From Kamptonema formosum PCC 6407 (lineage in GTDB: Bacteria; Cyanobacteriota; Cyanobacteriia; Cyanobacteriales; Microcoleaceae): DNA of 64,000 bases. How positions within the stretch are numbered: the first letter of the stretch is position 1; each line of letters opens with the position of its first letter. Location: NCBI RefSeq assembly GCF_000332155.1, contig NZ_KB235903.1, forward strand, positions 857,565 to 921,564. The letters are read 5' to 3'. Shown in pieces: positions 55,244 to 63,827 of this stretch. The position numbers and the translations under genes are program-made. The notes beneath the pieces are model-generated. The model did not search any database. It saw only the letters and a list, made by a program, of their open reading frames with translations, and was not told the DNA's origin.

Positions 55244-56278
55244 ATGCCTGTTTTTCTCAACAGTTTGAAAAAAAGCGGTCATTTAGACCGGATTTACATG
55301 ACACTCTGTAATATTGGCTGTCGTAAATTAACAAGCGAAGATGACTACGGCAGCCAGGGATGGAATATTTTTGCCCCTCGGCTGACTATTTACGGTTTTG
55401 ATGCAGATGCAGATGCTTGCGAAGCGGCCAATGCTGACCTTGAAGTACGACAAGTCAATTGGACTGAAAAACATATTCCTTTAGCTTTAGCAAAGTCTGT
55501 AGGTGAGTCTACACTTTATGTTACACAACATCCTATGTGCAGTTCGCTTTATCCACCTAATGAACCTTACTTGGAGCGTTTTTCTGGACTACCCGAACTT
55601 GTAAACTTAGATTTTTGTATGGAACTTGAAACCACCACTTTAGATAAGTTTTGCCACCAGGAAGGAATTGATGAAATAGATTTCCTACAAATTGACGTTC
55701 AAGGTGCAGAACTTCAGGTTTTAGAAGGTGCTGCGGAAATCTTAAAACGAAGTGTGCTAGCGGTTCAGGCTGAAGTAGAATTTTCACACTTATACTCAGA
55801 TCAGCCCCTGTTTGCTGATATTGACACCCATCTTAGAAAACAAGGTTTTACACTATTTGATTTAGAACCAGCATATCGGCTTCGCGCTAGAACACCTATT
55901 AGCTCAGCAGTCAGAAGCGGTCAATTGCTTTGGGGAGATGCTTTTTATTTTCGGGATCTAATTCAACATGACCTTGACAGTCCCTTAAAAACACCAGATA
56001 AAATTCTCAAGTTAGCTTGCCTCGCCGATCTTCTGAATTTTCCCGACTATGCTCTAGAGTTACTAGAGTATTTAACTTTGCAGTACGGCAACAACCCTAA
56101 CTATAACTTTGCCAACAATATCGTTGAAAGTTTGGCTCAATTTCCAGAGCTTGTCAGTCAAGGACTAGGTTCCCTGCCTATCGTGGTCAGAATTCAAGAT
56201 TACATTGGTGATGGCGATGTTGACTTATTCCAGGCAAGTCAAGCGCTCAATCAGCAGTCAATTTCTCCTTTTGATTGA
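55244..56278 (+). CDS. FkbM family methyltransferase
   Basis: 344 residues; GGGATTCCTT-type weak site before the ATG. The C-terminal side of the FkbM fold is clear: TTLDKFCHQEGIDEIDFLQI, then DVQGAELQVLEGAAEILKRS, and WGDAFYFRDL. Motif I is degenerate: the usual DIGAN is TLCNIGCRK. It closely resembles the second FkbM unit inside the preceding giant protein, for example in the shared (I/V)QGAEL and WGDAFY elements. It lies 46 bases downstream, so it probably joins the same operon and glycan pathway. FkbM enzymes O-methylate sugars or related groups. Confidence 0.87.
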   Translation: MPVFLNSLKKSGHLDRIYMTLCNIGCRKLTSEDDYGSQGWNIFAPRLTIYGFDADADACEAANADLEVRQVNWTEKHIPLALAKSVGESTLYVTQHPMCSSLYPPNEPYLERFSGLPELVNLDFCMELETTTLDKFCHQEGIDEIDFLQIDVQGAELQVLEGAAEILKRSVLAVQAEVEFSHLYSDQPLFADIDTHLRKQGFTLFDLEPAYRLRARTPISSAVRSGQLLWGDAFYFRDLIQHDLDSPLKTPDKILKLACLADLLNFPDYALELLEYLTLQYGNNPNYNFANNIVESLAQFPELVSQGLGSLPIVVRIQDYIGDGDVDLFQASQALNQQSISPFD

Positions 56279-56342
56279 AAATACTCTTATGCAGCAGCAA
56301 CGTCATTGAAATCATCTCCTTTGGAAAGGCAATTCAATAATG

Positions 56343-58583
56343 CTAGCTTTGGAGATAAATTTCCCACATTTGCTCATAAGCTTTTTCCATCTCGCGAGTA
56401 AACTCCTGAGCATTCCAAAGCGGAGAAGTTTGCCTTGACTGTCGCAGTTTCCACGAAATTTGCTGCCGCAAAGCTGCATCTTTTCCTAAACGAATTCCCC
56501 ATTCTATATATTCTTCATCAGTCCAAGCAATACCCTCTGTCACCCCCGCATTCATCATCATAGTGTAGCTGTTGCGAGCTGCAAACTGCTGGCCGACTCG
56601 CGTCACTAAGGGAATACACATCCAAAGAGTTTCTAGAGTGGTTGTGGCTCCATTATAGGGATAAGTATCCAGAACTACATCGGCAATACCTAAGTTAGCT
56701 CGGTGAACTTCCTCTGAACTAACTGCTGGCAAAAATCGCAAGCGATCGCCCTCCAAACCCTCTTCTTCTGCTAGCTGGTTAAATAATTTTTTAATTGAAT
56801 TTTGGTCAGCCCCGCCTTTAATTAAAAAGTAACTGTTAGGGACTTCCTTCAAAATCTTCACCTGTAATCGCGCTGTATCTAGATGCCGTTTGTACCCAGT
56901 CTGGCTGCTGAGGTATATGACTGCATTGCTCGGAATATTCAACCGATCGCGGCGTAAAGTCGGTACTCCCACTTCAAAACCATCCACAGCTATGTAAGTC
57001 TGGGGCAAGCGCCAAATTTTTTCACTATAATAATCTTGAGCAGACTCCGGTACAACGTAAGGATCGGCAATAAAATAGTCGATTGCAGGCAATCCTACAG
57101 CATCCCAACCTAGCCAAGTAACTTGTATCGGTGCCGATTTCATTGCCATCACTTCACAGTTCACATCTAAAGTAATACTGTCAAGTTCGATCAGAATGTC
57201 AATTTCGTCTTTGTCAATTTGCTCCGCAATATTTGTGCTGACTATCCCGCAGCGATACGGCTTATCAACATGATTGACATACCAGTTTTGTAAAAAGTGT
57301 TCTTCCTCTTTATAGCCGATAAAGTAGCCATGAATTTGAAAGCGATCGCGATCGTGATGCTGAAACAGCCATCGCGCTAGCCAGCCCACAGAATGTCTCC
57401 TCAAGCAGTGGGATAGGTAGCCAATCTTCAGAGGCTTGCCAGAAACACCAAGGCTCTTGCGAACTAACTGTCGCTGCAAGTATCCCTCTATCTGCTCCTT
57501 AGCATAGTTTTGAACGTTGCTCTGGCACAGTTGAGCCAATTGATTACCTATTTTTCTGTTATTTTTCGGATCGTCCTGAAAATAGGGGAAAAAAAAGCTG
57601 GTAACAAATAAGTCACAGACTGTAGAGGATGGTAGCGAGGTCGGACATTCAGCTATTAGCAACTCTAAGAGCGAGTGGAGGCGCTCGAGCGTCGAAATCG
57701 CTTCAGACCAATATCCGCCCGCACTCATCAACCCCCGTAAAATTAAGTGAGTCGCGTAAACTTTGGCGGGTACTTTCTGTTGTAATGAGTAGAAAAGCTT
57801 CGCTGTTTTTATGCCTTCATCAAATTCACCTAAATTTTGATAAAAACTCGCCATGTGGCGGACTAACTCTGGCTGCTCAGGAGCTAAACGCAAACCTAAT
57901 TCAATATAGTTTATTGCTAATCTAGGTAACTTTAAAATATACCCAAGTTCAACACAGGTTGCAATAATAATGTTAATATAAATTTGAGGATTGTGGACGT
58001 GAGCTATACAGGTTTCTGCAAACTTCAAAGCGGACGGGTGTGCAGAAATACAATCCAAAACTCTTTGCAACACTTGCATCAATTGAACCGTGTCTGCTAC
58101 TACTATCCCTGGCTCCAACTCCAGCAATTCAATCAAGCCTGTAGAAGTCAGTTCCTCTGGTGTAAACGTCTCAAGCCGGATAGAAAGCTCGATCGCACGC
58201 AACAGGTTATTAATGTCTGCCGGATTTATTTCCCGGATGTGTTGCCGGATCGCCCAAGCAAGGGAGTACTCTGACAAGCCCTCTCGCCGATCGGCTTCTT
58301 TTTGCAGCACCTCAACCAATTCTGCTGTCCATTCTTCTGTTAGTTCTGGCTCGCCCTCTGCCATACCCAGCAGCCAAGTTGTCTGAGCTTCTGTTTCTTG
58401 CCCCTGCAACAGCAACATCAACCCCAAGTGCCAGTAGTAGGACTTGATTTCCGGCTCCGTTGCGATTGCTTGCTCGTAGAGGTTTGCAGCCTGACTGTAA
58501 TTCCCTTGAATTAAATATTGATTAGCCTGTTGCTGCCAATGACTAGGACTATTGGATGAAATATTTTGTAAATAAGTTGTCAT
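56343..58583 (-). CDS. ogtA: OgtA-like O-GlcNAc transferase (GT41) with TPR domain
   Basis: 746 residues. The N-terminal 340 residues are TPR-like (YLIQGNYSQAANLYEQAIAT; LGLRLAPEQPELVRHMASFY). The catalytic region (about 380-740) matches the SPINDLY/OGT class: LKIGYLSHCLRRHSVGWLAR, PIQVTWLGWDAVGLPAIDYF, DVVLDTYPYNGATTTLETLW, and RVGQQFAARNSYTMMMNAGV. Such enzymes transfer sugars to Ser/Thr of proteins. In Nostoc punctiforme an ogtA gene next to pilA is needed for hormogonium motility. Here the same order, pilA then ogtA, is kept on the minus strand, so modification of the pilin is the likely role. Confidence 0.9.
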   Translation of the reverse strand: MTTYLQNISSNSPSHWQQQANQYLIQGNYSQAANLYEQAIATEPEIKSYYWHLGLMLLLQGQETEAQTTWLLGMAEGEPELTEEWTAELVEVLQKEADRREGLSEYSLAWAIRQHIREINPADINNLLRAIELSIRLETFTPEELTSTGLIELLELEPGIVVADTVQLMQVLQRVLDCISAHPSALKFAETCIAHVHNPQIYINIIIATCVELGYILKLPRLAINYIELGLRLAPEQPELVRHMASFYQNLGEFDEGIKTAKLFYSLQQKVPAKVYATHLILRGLMSAGGYWSEAISTLERLHSLLELLIAECPTSLPSSTVCDLFVTSFFFPYFQDDPKNNRKIGNQLAQLCQSNVQNYAKEQIEGYLQRQLVRKSLGVSGKPLKIGYLSHCLRRHSVGWLARWLFQHHDRDRFQIHGYFIGYKEEEHFLQNWYVNHVDKPYRCGIVSTNIAEQIDKDEIDILIELDSITLDVNCEVMAMKSAPIQVTWLGWDAVGLPAIDYFIADPYVVPESAQDYYSEKIWRLPQTYIAVDGFEVGVPTLRRDRLNIPSNAVIYLSSQTGYKRHLDTARLQVKILKEVPNSYFLIKGGADQNSIKKLFNQLAEEEGLEGDRLRFLPAVSSEEVHRANLGIADVVLDTYPYNGATTTLETLWMCIPLVTRVGQQFAARNSYTMMMNAGVTEGIAWTDEEYIEWGIRLGKDAALRQQISWKLRQSRQTSPLWNAQEFTREMEKAYEQMWEIYLQS

Positions 58584-58648
58584 AGTAGCATATCAGTCTT
58601 ATCTTCCCTGAATATCTATCTAAGGCAAGTTCATCATTTAATAGCAAT

Positions 58649-58671
58649 GGGTAGTGTAGCTTACACTACCC
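58649..58671. terminator. Strong hairpin between pilA and ogtA
   Basis: gggtagtgta (58649-58658) pairs perfectly with tacactaccc (58662-58671) around gct. On the minus (transcribed) strand no T-run follows it, while the plus strand reads cactttttg. It may be an RNA processing or partial attenuation element that lets abundant pilA mRNA accumulate separately from ogtA. Confidence 0.6.
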
Positions 58672-58744
58672 ACTTTTTGACAATGTTCAGATTAGGCTTG
58701 CAGGAACAATACTAACTTTGACACACTTCTTACTTGGAAACTAT

Positions 58745-59314
58745 CTACTTCGACACTACTGTCCAACTGGTATTATTACAGTTTATGTTATCAGCAGCAA
58801 TGGTCGCAGCATCCGCTGCGCCCGCCGGCGCAGCAACGCCTGCTGCTGTACTTTCGCACAGGACTGCCGTGCTAGTTTTCTCAGTACCACCTTGTTGAAT
58901 TAGTGCTACTGCTCCCAAGTAAGATTTGAGTACGTTGCTTTGACCGTGTGCTATATTTGCTACCACAGTGGTATCTGTAGCAAGAGTCGGAGCTGCCTCT
59001 GTTGCAGCCGGGATAATAGAGTATGTGTAGTTCTGAGTCTGTGTTTTAATGCCAAGCCCTAACCCAGGAACAAAACCGATAAATTTACCGCTTTCAGCGA
59101 AAGACGCTTGCTGAGCGCGGTTCATCGAACCACCGTACTGCTTCGCCTCTGATTGCTTGGCTTTGTTAGCTTGGTTGAGGAAGGAAGGCAAAGCAATAGC
59201 AGATAGAATACCGATGATGATGATAACGACTAGCAGTTCAATCAGGGTAAAACCCTTATCTTGTCTTTTTTGATTGAGGTGTTGCAAGAATCTGGCTTTA
59301 AATTCAGTTTTCAT
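58745..59314 (-). CDS. pilA: Type IV major pilin
   Basis: 189 residues. The prepilin cleavage and methylation site is DKGFTLIELLVVIIIIGIL, with Gly before Phe and Glu at position 5 of the mature protein. A 26-residue-type leader and a hydrophobic alpha-1 helix complete the pilin pattern. AGGAG precedes the ATG by 9 bases. The Ala/Thr-rich C-terminal part has a Cys pair (VLCESTAAG and NINCNNTS) for the D-region disulfide. It forms the motility and DNA-uptake fibre. The many Ser/Thr residues in the D-region are candidate sites for the neighbouring OgtA. A 130-base leader separates it from the methyltransferase gene. Confidence 0.95.
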   Translation of the reverse strand: MKTEFKARFLQHLNQKRQDKGFTLIELLVVIIIIGILSAIALPSFLNQANKAKQSEAKQYGGSMNRAQQASFAESGKFIGFVPGLGLGIKTQTQNYTYSIIPAATEAAPTLATDTTVVANIAHGQSNVLKSYLGAVALIQQGGTEKTSTAVLCESTAAGVAAPAGAADAATIAADNINCNNTSWTVVSK

Positions 59315-59444
59315 TGGTTGTTTCTCCTAGAAGGGTGGGATGCTTGATTTCTAACTCTTGTATGTAACTTACCCACTTCCGATCAACTTCATATCACTGC
59401 CCACAAAAATGTTTTTAGCAGCCTCAGTGAAAGGTACAGGACTC

Positions 59445-60767
59445 TCAAGAACGCTCCAAAAGCACGTACAGAAAGACTTCTAGGCTCATCAAGAGTTCCT
59501 TGATTTCATTGAAGGCTCTATCCTGATTCACAGGTTCAAGGGTTACAAGGTCTACGGGTCTAAGCTTGAGCCAGCGCTCCGCTAAGGAGATCGCTGGCTG
59601 CGCGCCCTCCCACAGAGGTAGCAAGCAAGCCGCCATACCGCTCTCTATCAAAATCGGTACTAAGGTTGGCGAAGTAACATAACGGCTAATCTCGAAGGAA
59701 CTCTGGTTAGCTATAGATTTAATCAAATCTTCTTTTAACTGGGGAGTGCTGAGCTGAGGATGTAGATGCACCTTTGCCTGTTGCCAGTCAGCCACAGTCC
59801 ATTCCGAAACTGGTAAAAAAGACTCAGCTTGGTTGGGAAGACCGCACCAGAAGTCTATCAAACGATGGATTGGATGTAAAAGTTCAAATAGGTGCAGCCG
59901 TTGCTCGACAGGAGTTTCTGGCAAGCTCATTGCCAGAAACGCAGGTAGGTTATTTGGCTCGTTGAACAAATCCGTCAAGTCCCACAACCGCCAACTCACC
60001 ATACTAATAAATTCTAAATCAGCAGCTCTTAATGCTGAAAACACTTCAGGTATAGTATAGCCTTTATCCCCCAGCAGCAAATAGTTAGCCAGCATCCATT
60101 CTTCATTTTTTTCGGATGGAGAATTCCATGTTGCTTCCTTAATAGCCACGTCATTCTTTAGAGATTGTATAACTTCTTTAGCTAACTCTATTTCCATCTC
60201 TCTAGGGTTATCCTCCATAAATCCCATGATTTTGAATACTTTTTGAACTGCAAAGAAAGAACGTCGCTGTAGGGAACTGTGGAGGTTTGTCCGAATTATT
60301 CCATCCGGTTTCAAAACTGCTTTCATAGCTTGCAATCCGACAACTGGGTCTGGCAAGAGATAAAGAACCTCGTCACAGTTGATATAATCAAACTGTTGGT
60401 TTAAGCTAGGCAGTTCCTCAATTGACAGAGCCTGAAAGTCAATATTCTCAAACCCGTGATATTGCAAGCGCTGTCGGGCTAGATTAACAGACTCTTCTGA
60501 TAAATCGATACCCACAATTTTGGCTCCGGGATTGGCTTCTGCCAAAATTAACGATTTGTACCCGCTACCACAGCCGGCATCTAAAATAACTTTTCCTTCG
60601 GTTTCTATAACTTTTTGATTTCTTATATAGTAAGCTGTTGCCAAATTATGGATATAGAGAGTCTGATAGTTATTCTTAGGAGATGTCTCTAGGGGAATTC
60701 TAGGATAAGGGGCATTATCAAATTGTTGACGAATTTTATCTATTAATTCTGATTCTTTGCTGTCCAT
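59445..60767 (-). CDS. Class I SAM-dependent methyltransferase with extended C-terminal domain
   Basis: 440 residues. The SAM-binding Rossmann unit is at about 40-190: VILDAGCGSGYKSLILAEAN, AKIVGIDLSEESVNLARQRL, QFDYINCDEVLYLLPDP. The second half (about 220-440) is helical and not recognised; it contains two Trp-rich stretches (WTVADWQQAKVHLHPQLSTP). Similar proteins in cyanobacteria are annotated simply as methyltransferases. It lies just before pilA on the same strand, so a role in pilin or glycan modification is possible but only positional. Confidence 0.85.
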   Translation of the reverse strand: MDSKESELIDKIRQQFDNAPYPRIPLETSPKNNYQTLYIHNLATAYYIRNQKVIETEGKVILDAGCGSGYKSLILAEANPGAKIVGIDLSEESVNLARQRLQYHGFENIDFQALSIEELPSLNQQFDYINCDEVLYLLPDPVVGLQAMKAVLKPDGIIRTNLHSSLQRRSFFAVQKVFKIMGFMEDNPREMEIELAKEVIQSLKNDVAIKEATWNSPSEKNEEWMLANYLLLGDKGYTIPEVFSALRAADLEFISMVSWRLWDLTDLFNEPNNLPAFLAMSLPETPVEQRLHLFELLHPIHRLIDFWCGLPNQAESFLPVSEWTVADWQQAKVHLHPQLSTPQLKEDLIKSIANQSSFEISRYVTSPTLVPILIESGMAACLLPLWEGAQPAISLAERWLKLRPVDLVTLEPVNQDRAFNEIKELLMSLEVFLYVLLERS

Positions 60768-60956
60768 TCTGAATCGCTCCTGATACTGCTAAATTGTGCT
60801 GGGGTACTACCTATTCTAAGATGTAAAGGTATCTCATCCGCACCTCGTTGGGAAAAAGCGATTGCCCACTCCCCATCTACAAACTGCCAGTCCAGCCGCA
60901 ACACATACTTGCAATAATAATCTCAATAGCAGCTTATACAAGTAACTACCACCTCC

Positions 60957-61151
60957 ATGAACACCAACATCAGCCCGATCCTCAAAATATTCTCCCTCTC
61001 CGCCGCTCTCTCCCTGACCATCAAATACGGCGGCCCCAGCTTATCCGTACCCTCTAGCAATGCGATCGCCCTCATCGCCATATTAACCCCTAGCATTATC
61101 CTAGCAGCACTCCTGGGCTGGAGAGCCCTCAAGCCAGTGAAATCAAGCTGA
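60957..61151 (+). CDS. Small two-helix membrane protein, function unknown
   Basis: 64 residues, not recognised. Two hydrophobic segments (ILKIFSLSAALSLTIKYGG; AIALIAILTPSIILAALLGW) and a short basic tail look like a real small membrane protein rather than a chance frame. The start region (MNTNISP) has no clear ribosome-binding site. Neighbouring genes give no functional hint. Confidence 0.5.
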   Translation: MNTNISPILKIFSLSAALSLTIKYGGPSLSVPSSNAIALIAILTPSIILAALLGWRALKPVKSS

Positions 61152-61206
61152 ACTGGGGAAATGCGATCGCCATCCTCTGCTAAGCTGTAGATATCTCTGG
61201 GATTTT

Positions 61207-61392
61207 ATGGGCAATAAAAATCACAAAAAAGCAATTCGTTCGCTTAATAAGCGCATTGCTGAACATCAAGAAAAGATTAGAATAGAATCTGAAAAGCATT
61301 CTCCCGATGAAGGTTTAATTAAGCATTGGGAAACTGAGATTTTCGCCTTTAAGAAAGGTATTCAACAAGCACTAAAACGATTAGGGAAATAA
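61207..61392 (+). CDS. Small charged coiled-coil protein, unknown
   Basis: 61 residues, highly charged and helical (KAIRSLNKRIAEHQEKIRIE). Not recognised. Four bases separate it from the next small gene, so the two form an operon. Size and pairing resemble toxin-antitoxin or regulatory pairs, but neither partner carries a known toxin motif. Confidence 0.6.
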   Translation: MGNKNHKKAIRSLNKRIAEHQEKIRIESEKHSPDEGLIKHWETEIFAFKKGIQQALKRLGK

Positions 61393-61396
61393 TGTT

Positions 61397-61657
61397 ATGC
61401 AAATTCGAGATCGCACCCTTCCTATTGCAAGTTCTACTCTACGTACATTAATTAGAGAGTTAGGCTCAGAATGCCAAAATGTCACAGCGTTAATCTATCA
61501 GCTTCAGTCACCTCACCTGAGTGCTAGACAACAAGCCGAAATTCTCGCAGAATTGCTCTCTTCTGCAATTCATTTGAACGTTCATTGCGGAGAAGATTTT
61601 CAGACATTAATAGCCGAGGAAATGGAAAAATTGCCTGATGATGATGAACAGGAGTAA
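61397..61657 (+). CDS. Small helical protein, unknown, paired with the previous gene
   Basis: 86 residues with an acidic tail (EEMEKLPDDDEQE). Predicted helices include STLRTLIRELGSECQNVTAL and ARQQAEILAELLSSAIHLNV. Not recognised. The 4-base gap to the upstream gene indicates shared transcription. The acidic second protein and basic first protein could bind each other. Confidence 0.6.
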   Translation: MQIRDRTLPIASSTLRTLIRELGSECQNVTALIYQLQSPHLSARQQAEILAELLSSAIHLNVHCGEDFQTLIAEEMEKLPDDDEQE

Positions 61658-61834
61658 AAAGTTAAAACATAAAAATGCGATCGCCGGTTCATAAAAAATT
61701 AGCATAAAAAAATTAACTGAGGCGGGTTTACTGGCTTTCTGGTTTGTATAGTACACTTTGGCGAACCTGCCTGCCAATTTCCCAACACATTGCACTATAC
61801 TGTATAAATATCCCAAGCAACTGAAACACTCACC

Positions 61835-62458
61835 ATGATTCAAACCTTACAAAAAGCAGTATCATTCGATGAATTTATTGACTGGTATCCAGAAAATTCC
61901 GAACATCGATATGAACTATACAACGGAGTAATTGTCAAGATGGCACAACCATTAGGAGAACACGAAGAAGTTACTGGCTTTTTAGTAACAAAGCTGGTTG
62001 TAGAGTACGAAAAACTCAAACTTCCTTATTTCATTCCCAAACAAGCGTTAGTCAGAGCACCCGCTAGAGAGTCAGGCTACTTGCCAGACATTCTGCTCTT
62101 AAATCGCCCTAATTTAGCATCAGAACCGCTGTGGAATAAAGCTTCAACGGTTACTCAAGCTATTTCAATTCCTTTAGTAATTGAAGTAGTCAGCACTAAT
62201 TGGCGAGATGATTACTTTAGTAAATTTGCTGATTATGAAGAAATGGGCATTCCCGAATACTGGATTGTAGACTATCTCGGCTTAGGCGGTAAACGGTTTA
62301 TTGGCAATCCCAAACAACCCACAATCGGTGTCTGTGAATTGGTTGACGGCGAGTATCAAATTAGTCAATTTCGGGGAAGCGATCGCATCATATCTCCAAC
62401 TTTTCCAGAATTGCAAGTGACGGCCGAACAAGTTTTTAAAGAAGGGACTAGGGGCTAG
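61835..62458 (+). CDS. Uma2 family putative endonuclease (DUF820), second copy
   Basis: 207 residues. Uma2 features: EHRYELYNGVIVKMAQP at the start, acidic residues in GYLPDILLLN and PLVIEVVSTN, Lys in YFSKFADYEEMG, and the IPEYWIVDYLG ending. It is only distantly like the copy at 31327, so the two were probably acquired or duplicated long ago. It stands alone. Cellular role unknown. Confidence 0.88.
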   Translation: MIQTLQKAVSFDEFIDWYPENSEHRYELYNGVIVKMAQPLGEHEEVTGFLVTKLVVEYEKLKLPYFIPKQALVRAPARESGYLPDILLLNRPNLASEPLWNKASTVTQAISIPLVIEVVSTNWRDDYFSKFADYEEMGIPEYWIVDYLGLGGKRFIGNPKQPTIGVCELVDGEYQISQFRGSDRIISPTFPELQVTAEQVFKEGTRG

Positions 62459-62590
62459 GGACTAGGGACTAGGGAAAGAGGAAGAGAGAGGGAAATGGGG
62501 AGGATGGGTAATTAGCAATTAGCCATTAGCAATTAGCTATTAGCCATTACCAATTACCAATTACCAATTACTAATTACTAATTACTTTTA
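62448..62590. repeat. Tandem repeats: ctaggga heptamers and attagc/attacc octamers
   Basis: Two arrays follow the Uma2 gene: ggactaggg-type units (about 62448-62475), then an 8-nt array alternating attagcca, attagcaa, attaccaa and attactaa (about 62510-62586). The second ends directly before the DUF39 gene, so its length may affect that gene's leader. Confidence 0.85.
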
Positions 62591-62596
62591 AACTTA

Positions 62597-63772
62597 ATGC
62601 GAACCATAGCCGAAATTAACGACAAAATCAGCCGTCAGCAAGCCGTAGTCTGGACAGTAGAAGAACTTAAAGCTAGAGTCGCCGAAATCGGCACAACCCA
62701 AGCAGCCAAAGAAGTAGACGTAATTACTACAGGCACGTTTGAGCCGATGGAATCCTCCGGGGCGATTGTCAATCTGGGACACACAGACCCCCCGATCAAA
62801 ATTCGCTCCTGCTGGCTAGATGGCGTTTTAGCCTACTCCGGCTTCGGGGCTGTAGACCTCTACCTGGGAGCCACCCAAGTTGCCGAAGACGGCGAAGAAT
62901 CGCGGGAACGGGGCGGCGGCCACGTCATCGAAGACCTAATCGCTGGCAAACCCGTACAACTACGAGCCGTAGGCCAAGCCACAGACTGTTACCCCCGCGC
63001 CTCCTTTGAAACGACCATTACCCGCGACACGATTAACCAGTTTTACCTATTTAATCCCCGCAACATCTACCAAAACTTTATCGTGGGCGTGAATGGAGGC
63101 GATCGCACTCTTTACACCTACCTCGGCCCCCTACAACCCCATCTCAGTAACGCCGTCTACTCCAACCCTGGAGCCATTTCTCCCTTGCTAAACGACCCAG
63201 ATTTACAGCTTGTGGGTATCGGTACGCGCATTTTCCTGGGCGGTGCGATCGGCTATGTTACCTGGGAAGGAACGCAGCATTTCCCACTACAAAAACGCCT
63301 TCCTAATCGCACTCCCATTGGCCCCGCCGCTACGCTAGCTTTAATTGGTGATGCTAAACAGATGAACTCCAAATGGGTACGGGGTTGTTACTTCAAAAAT
63401 TACGGCCCATCTATAATGTTAGGAGTTGGGATTCCGCTGCCAGTTTTAAATGAAGAAGTAGTTGCCCGTTGCGCCATACAAGACAAAGATATTGTAGCAC
63501 CAGTAGTAGATTTTGCTATCCCTCGGCGGGTGCGTCCTACCTTTGGTTTAGTTACTTATGCTCAACTCAAAACAGGCCGTATTACTATTGAAGGTAAAAC
63601 TGTCAGAGTGGCTCCCCTTGCTAGTTTTTACCTCTCCCGTCAAGTAGCTTTGGAACTTAAAGCGTGGATTGAGGAGGGACAATTTACCCTGACTGAGCCA
63701 GTTGCTCACATTCCGATGGAAAGGGCTTTTTTGCCTCAAGATTTATGGGGTAATCAGGTGAGAATTGACTAA
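62597..63772 (+). CDS. DUF39 (HcyBio) homocysteine biosynthesis-type protein
   Basis: 391 residues of the DUF39 family. Matching features are RTIAEINDKISRQQAVVWTV at the start, VDVITTGTFEPMESSGAIVN, PPIKIRSCWLDGVLAYSGFG, YLGATQVAEDG, and a large Gly-rich core (GIGTRIFLGGAIGYVTWEG). In methanogens and some bacteria these proteins take part in making homocysteine from aspartate semialdehyde and sulfide. Conserved Cys residues (SCWLDG, TDCYPRAS, VRGCYFKNY) could carry sulfur. Presence in this organism suggests a sulfide-dependent route; the activity in cyanobacteria is inferred. The usual ferredoxin-like partner gene is not seen before the window ends. Confidence 0.85.
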   Translation: MRTIAEINDKISRQQAVVWTVEELKARVAEIGTTQAAKEVDVITTGTFEPMESSGAIVNLGHTDPPIKIRSCWLDGVLAYSGFGAVDLYLGATQVAEDGEESRERGGGHVIEDLIAGKPVQLRAVGQATDCYPRASFETTITRDTINQFYLFNPRNIYQNFIVGVNGGDRTLYTYLGPLQPHLSNAVYSNPGAISPLLNDPDLQLVGIGTRIFLGGAIGYVTWEGTQHFPLQKRLPNRTPIGPAATLALIGDAKQMNSKWVRGCYFKNYGPSIMLGVGIPLPVLNEEVVARCAIQDKDIVAPVVDFAIPRRVRPTFGLVTYAQLKTGRITIEGKTVRVAPLASFYLSRQVALELKAWIEEGQFTLTEPVAHIPMERAFLPQDLWGNQVRID

Positions 63773-63827
63773 ATTGAATAGAAATGTTATAGTCAGTATA
63801 ATTCAATCACTGCGATACTAGATCGAC

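Noticed and set aside
60923-61132. Minus-strand 69-residue frame
   Set aside because: Opposite the more plausible plus-strand membrane protein at 60957; no start signal and polar, irregular sequence.
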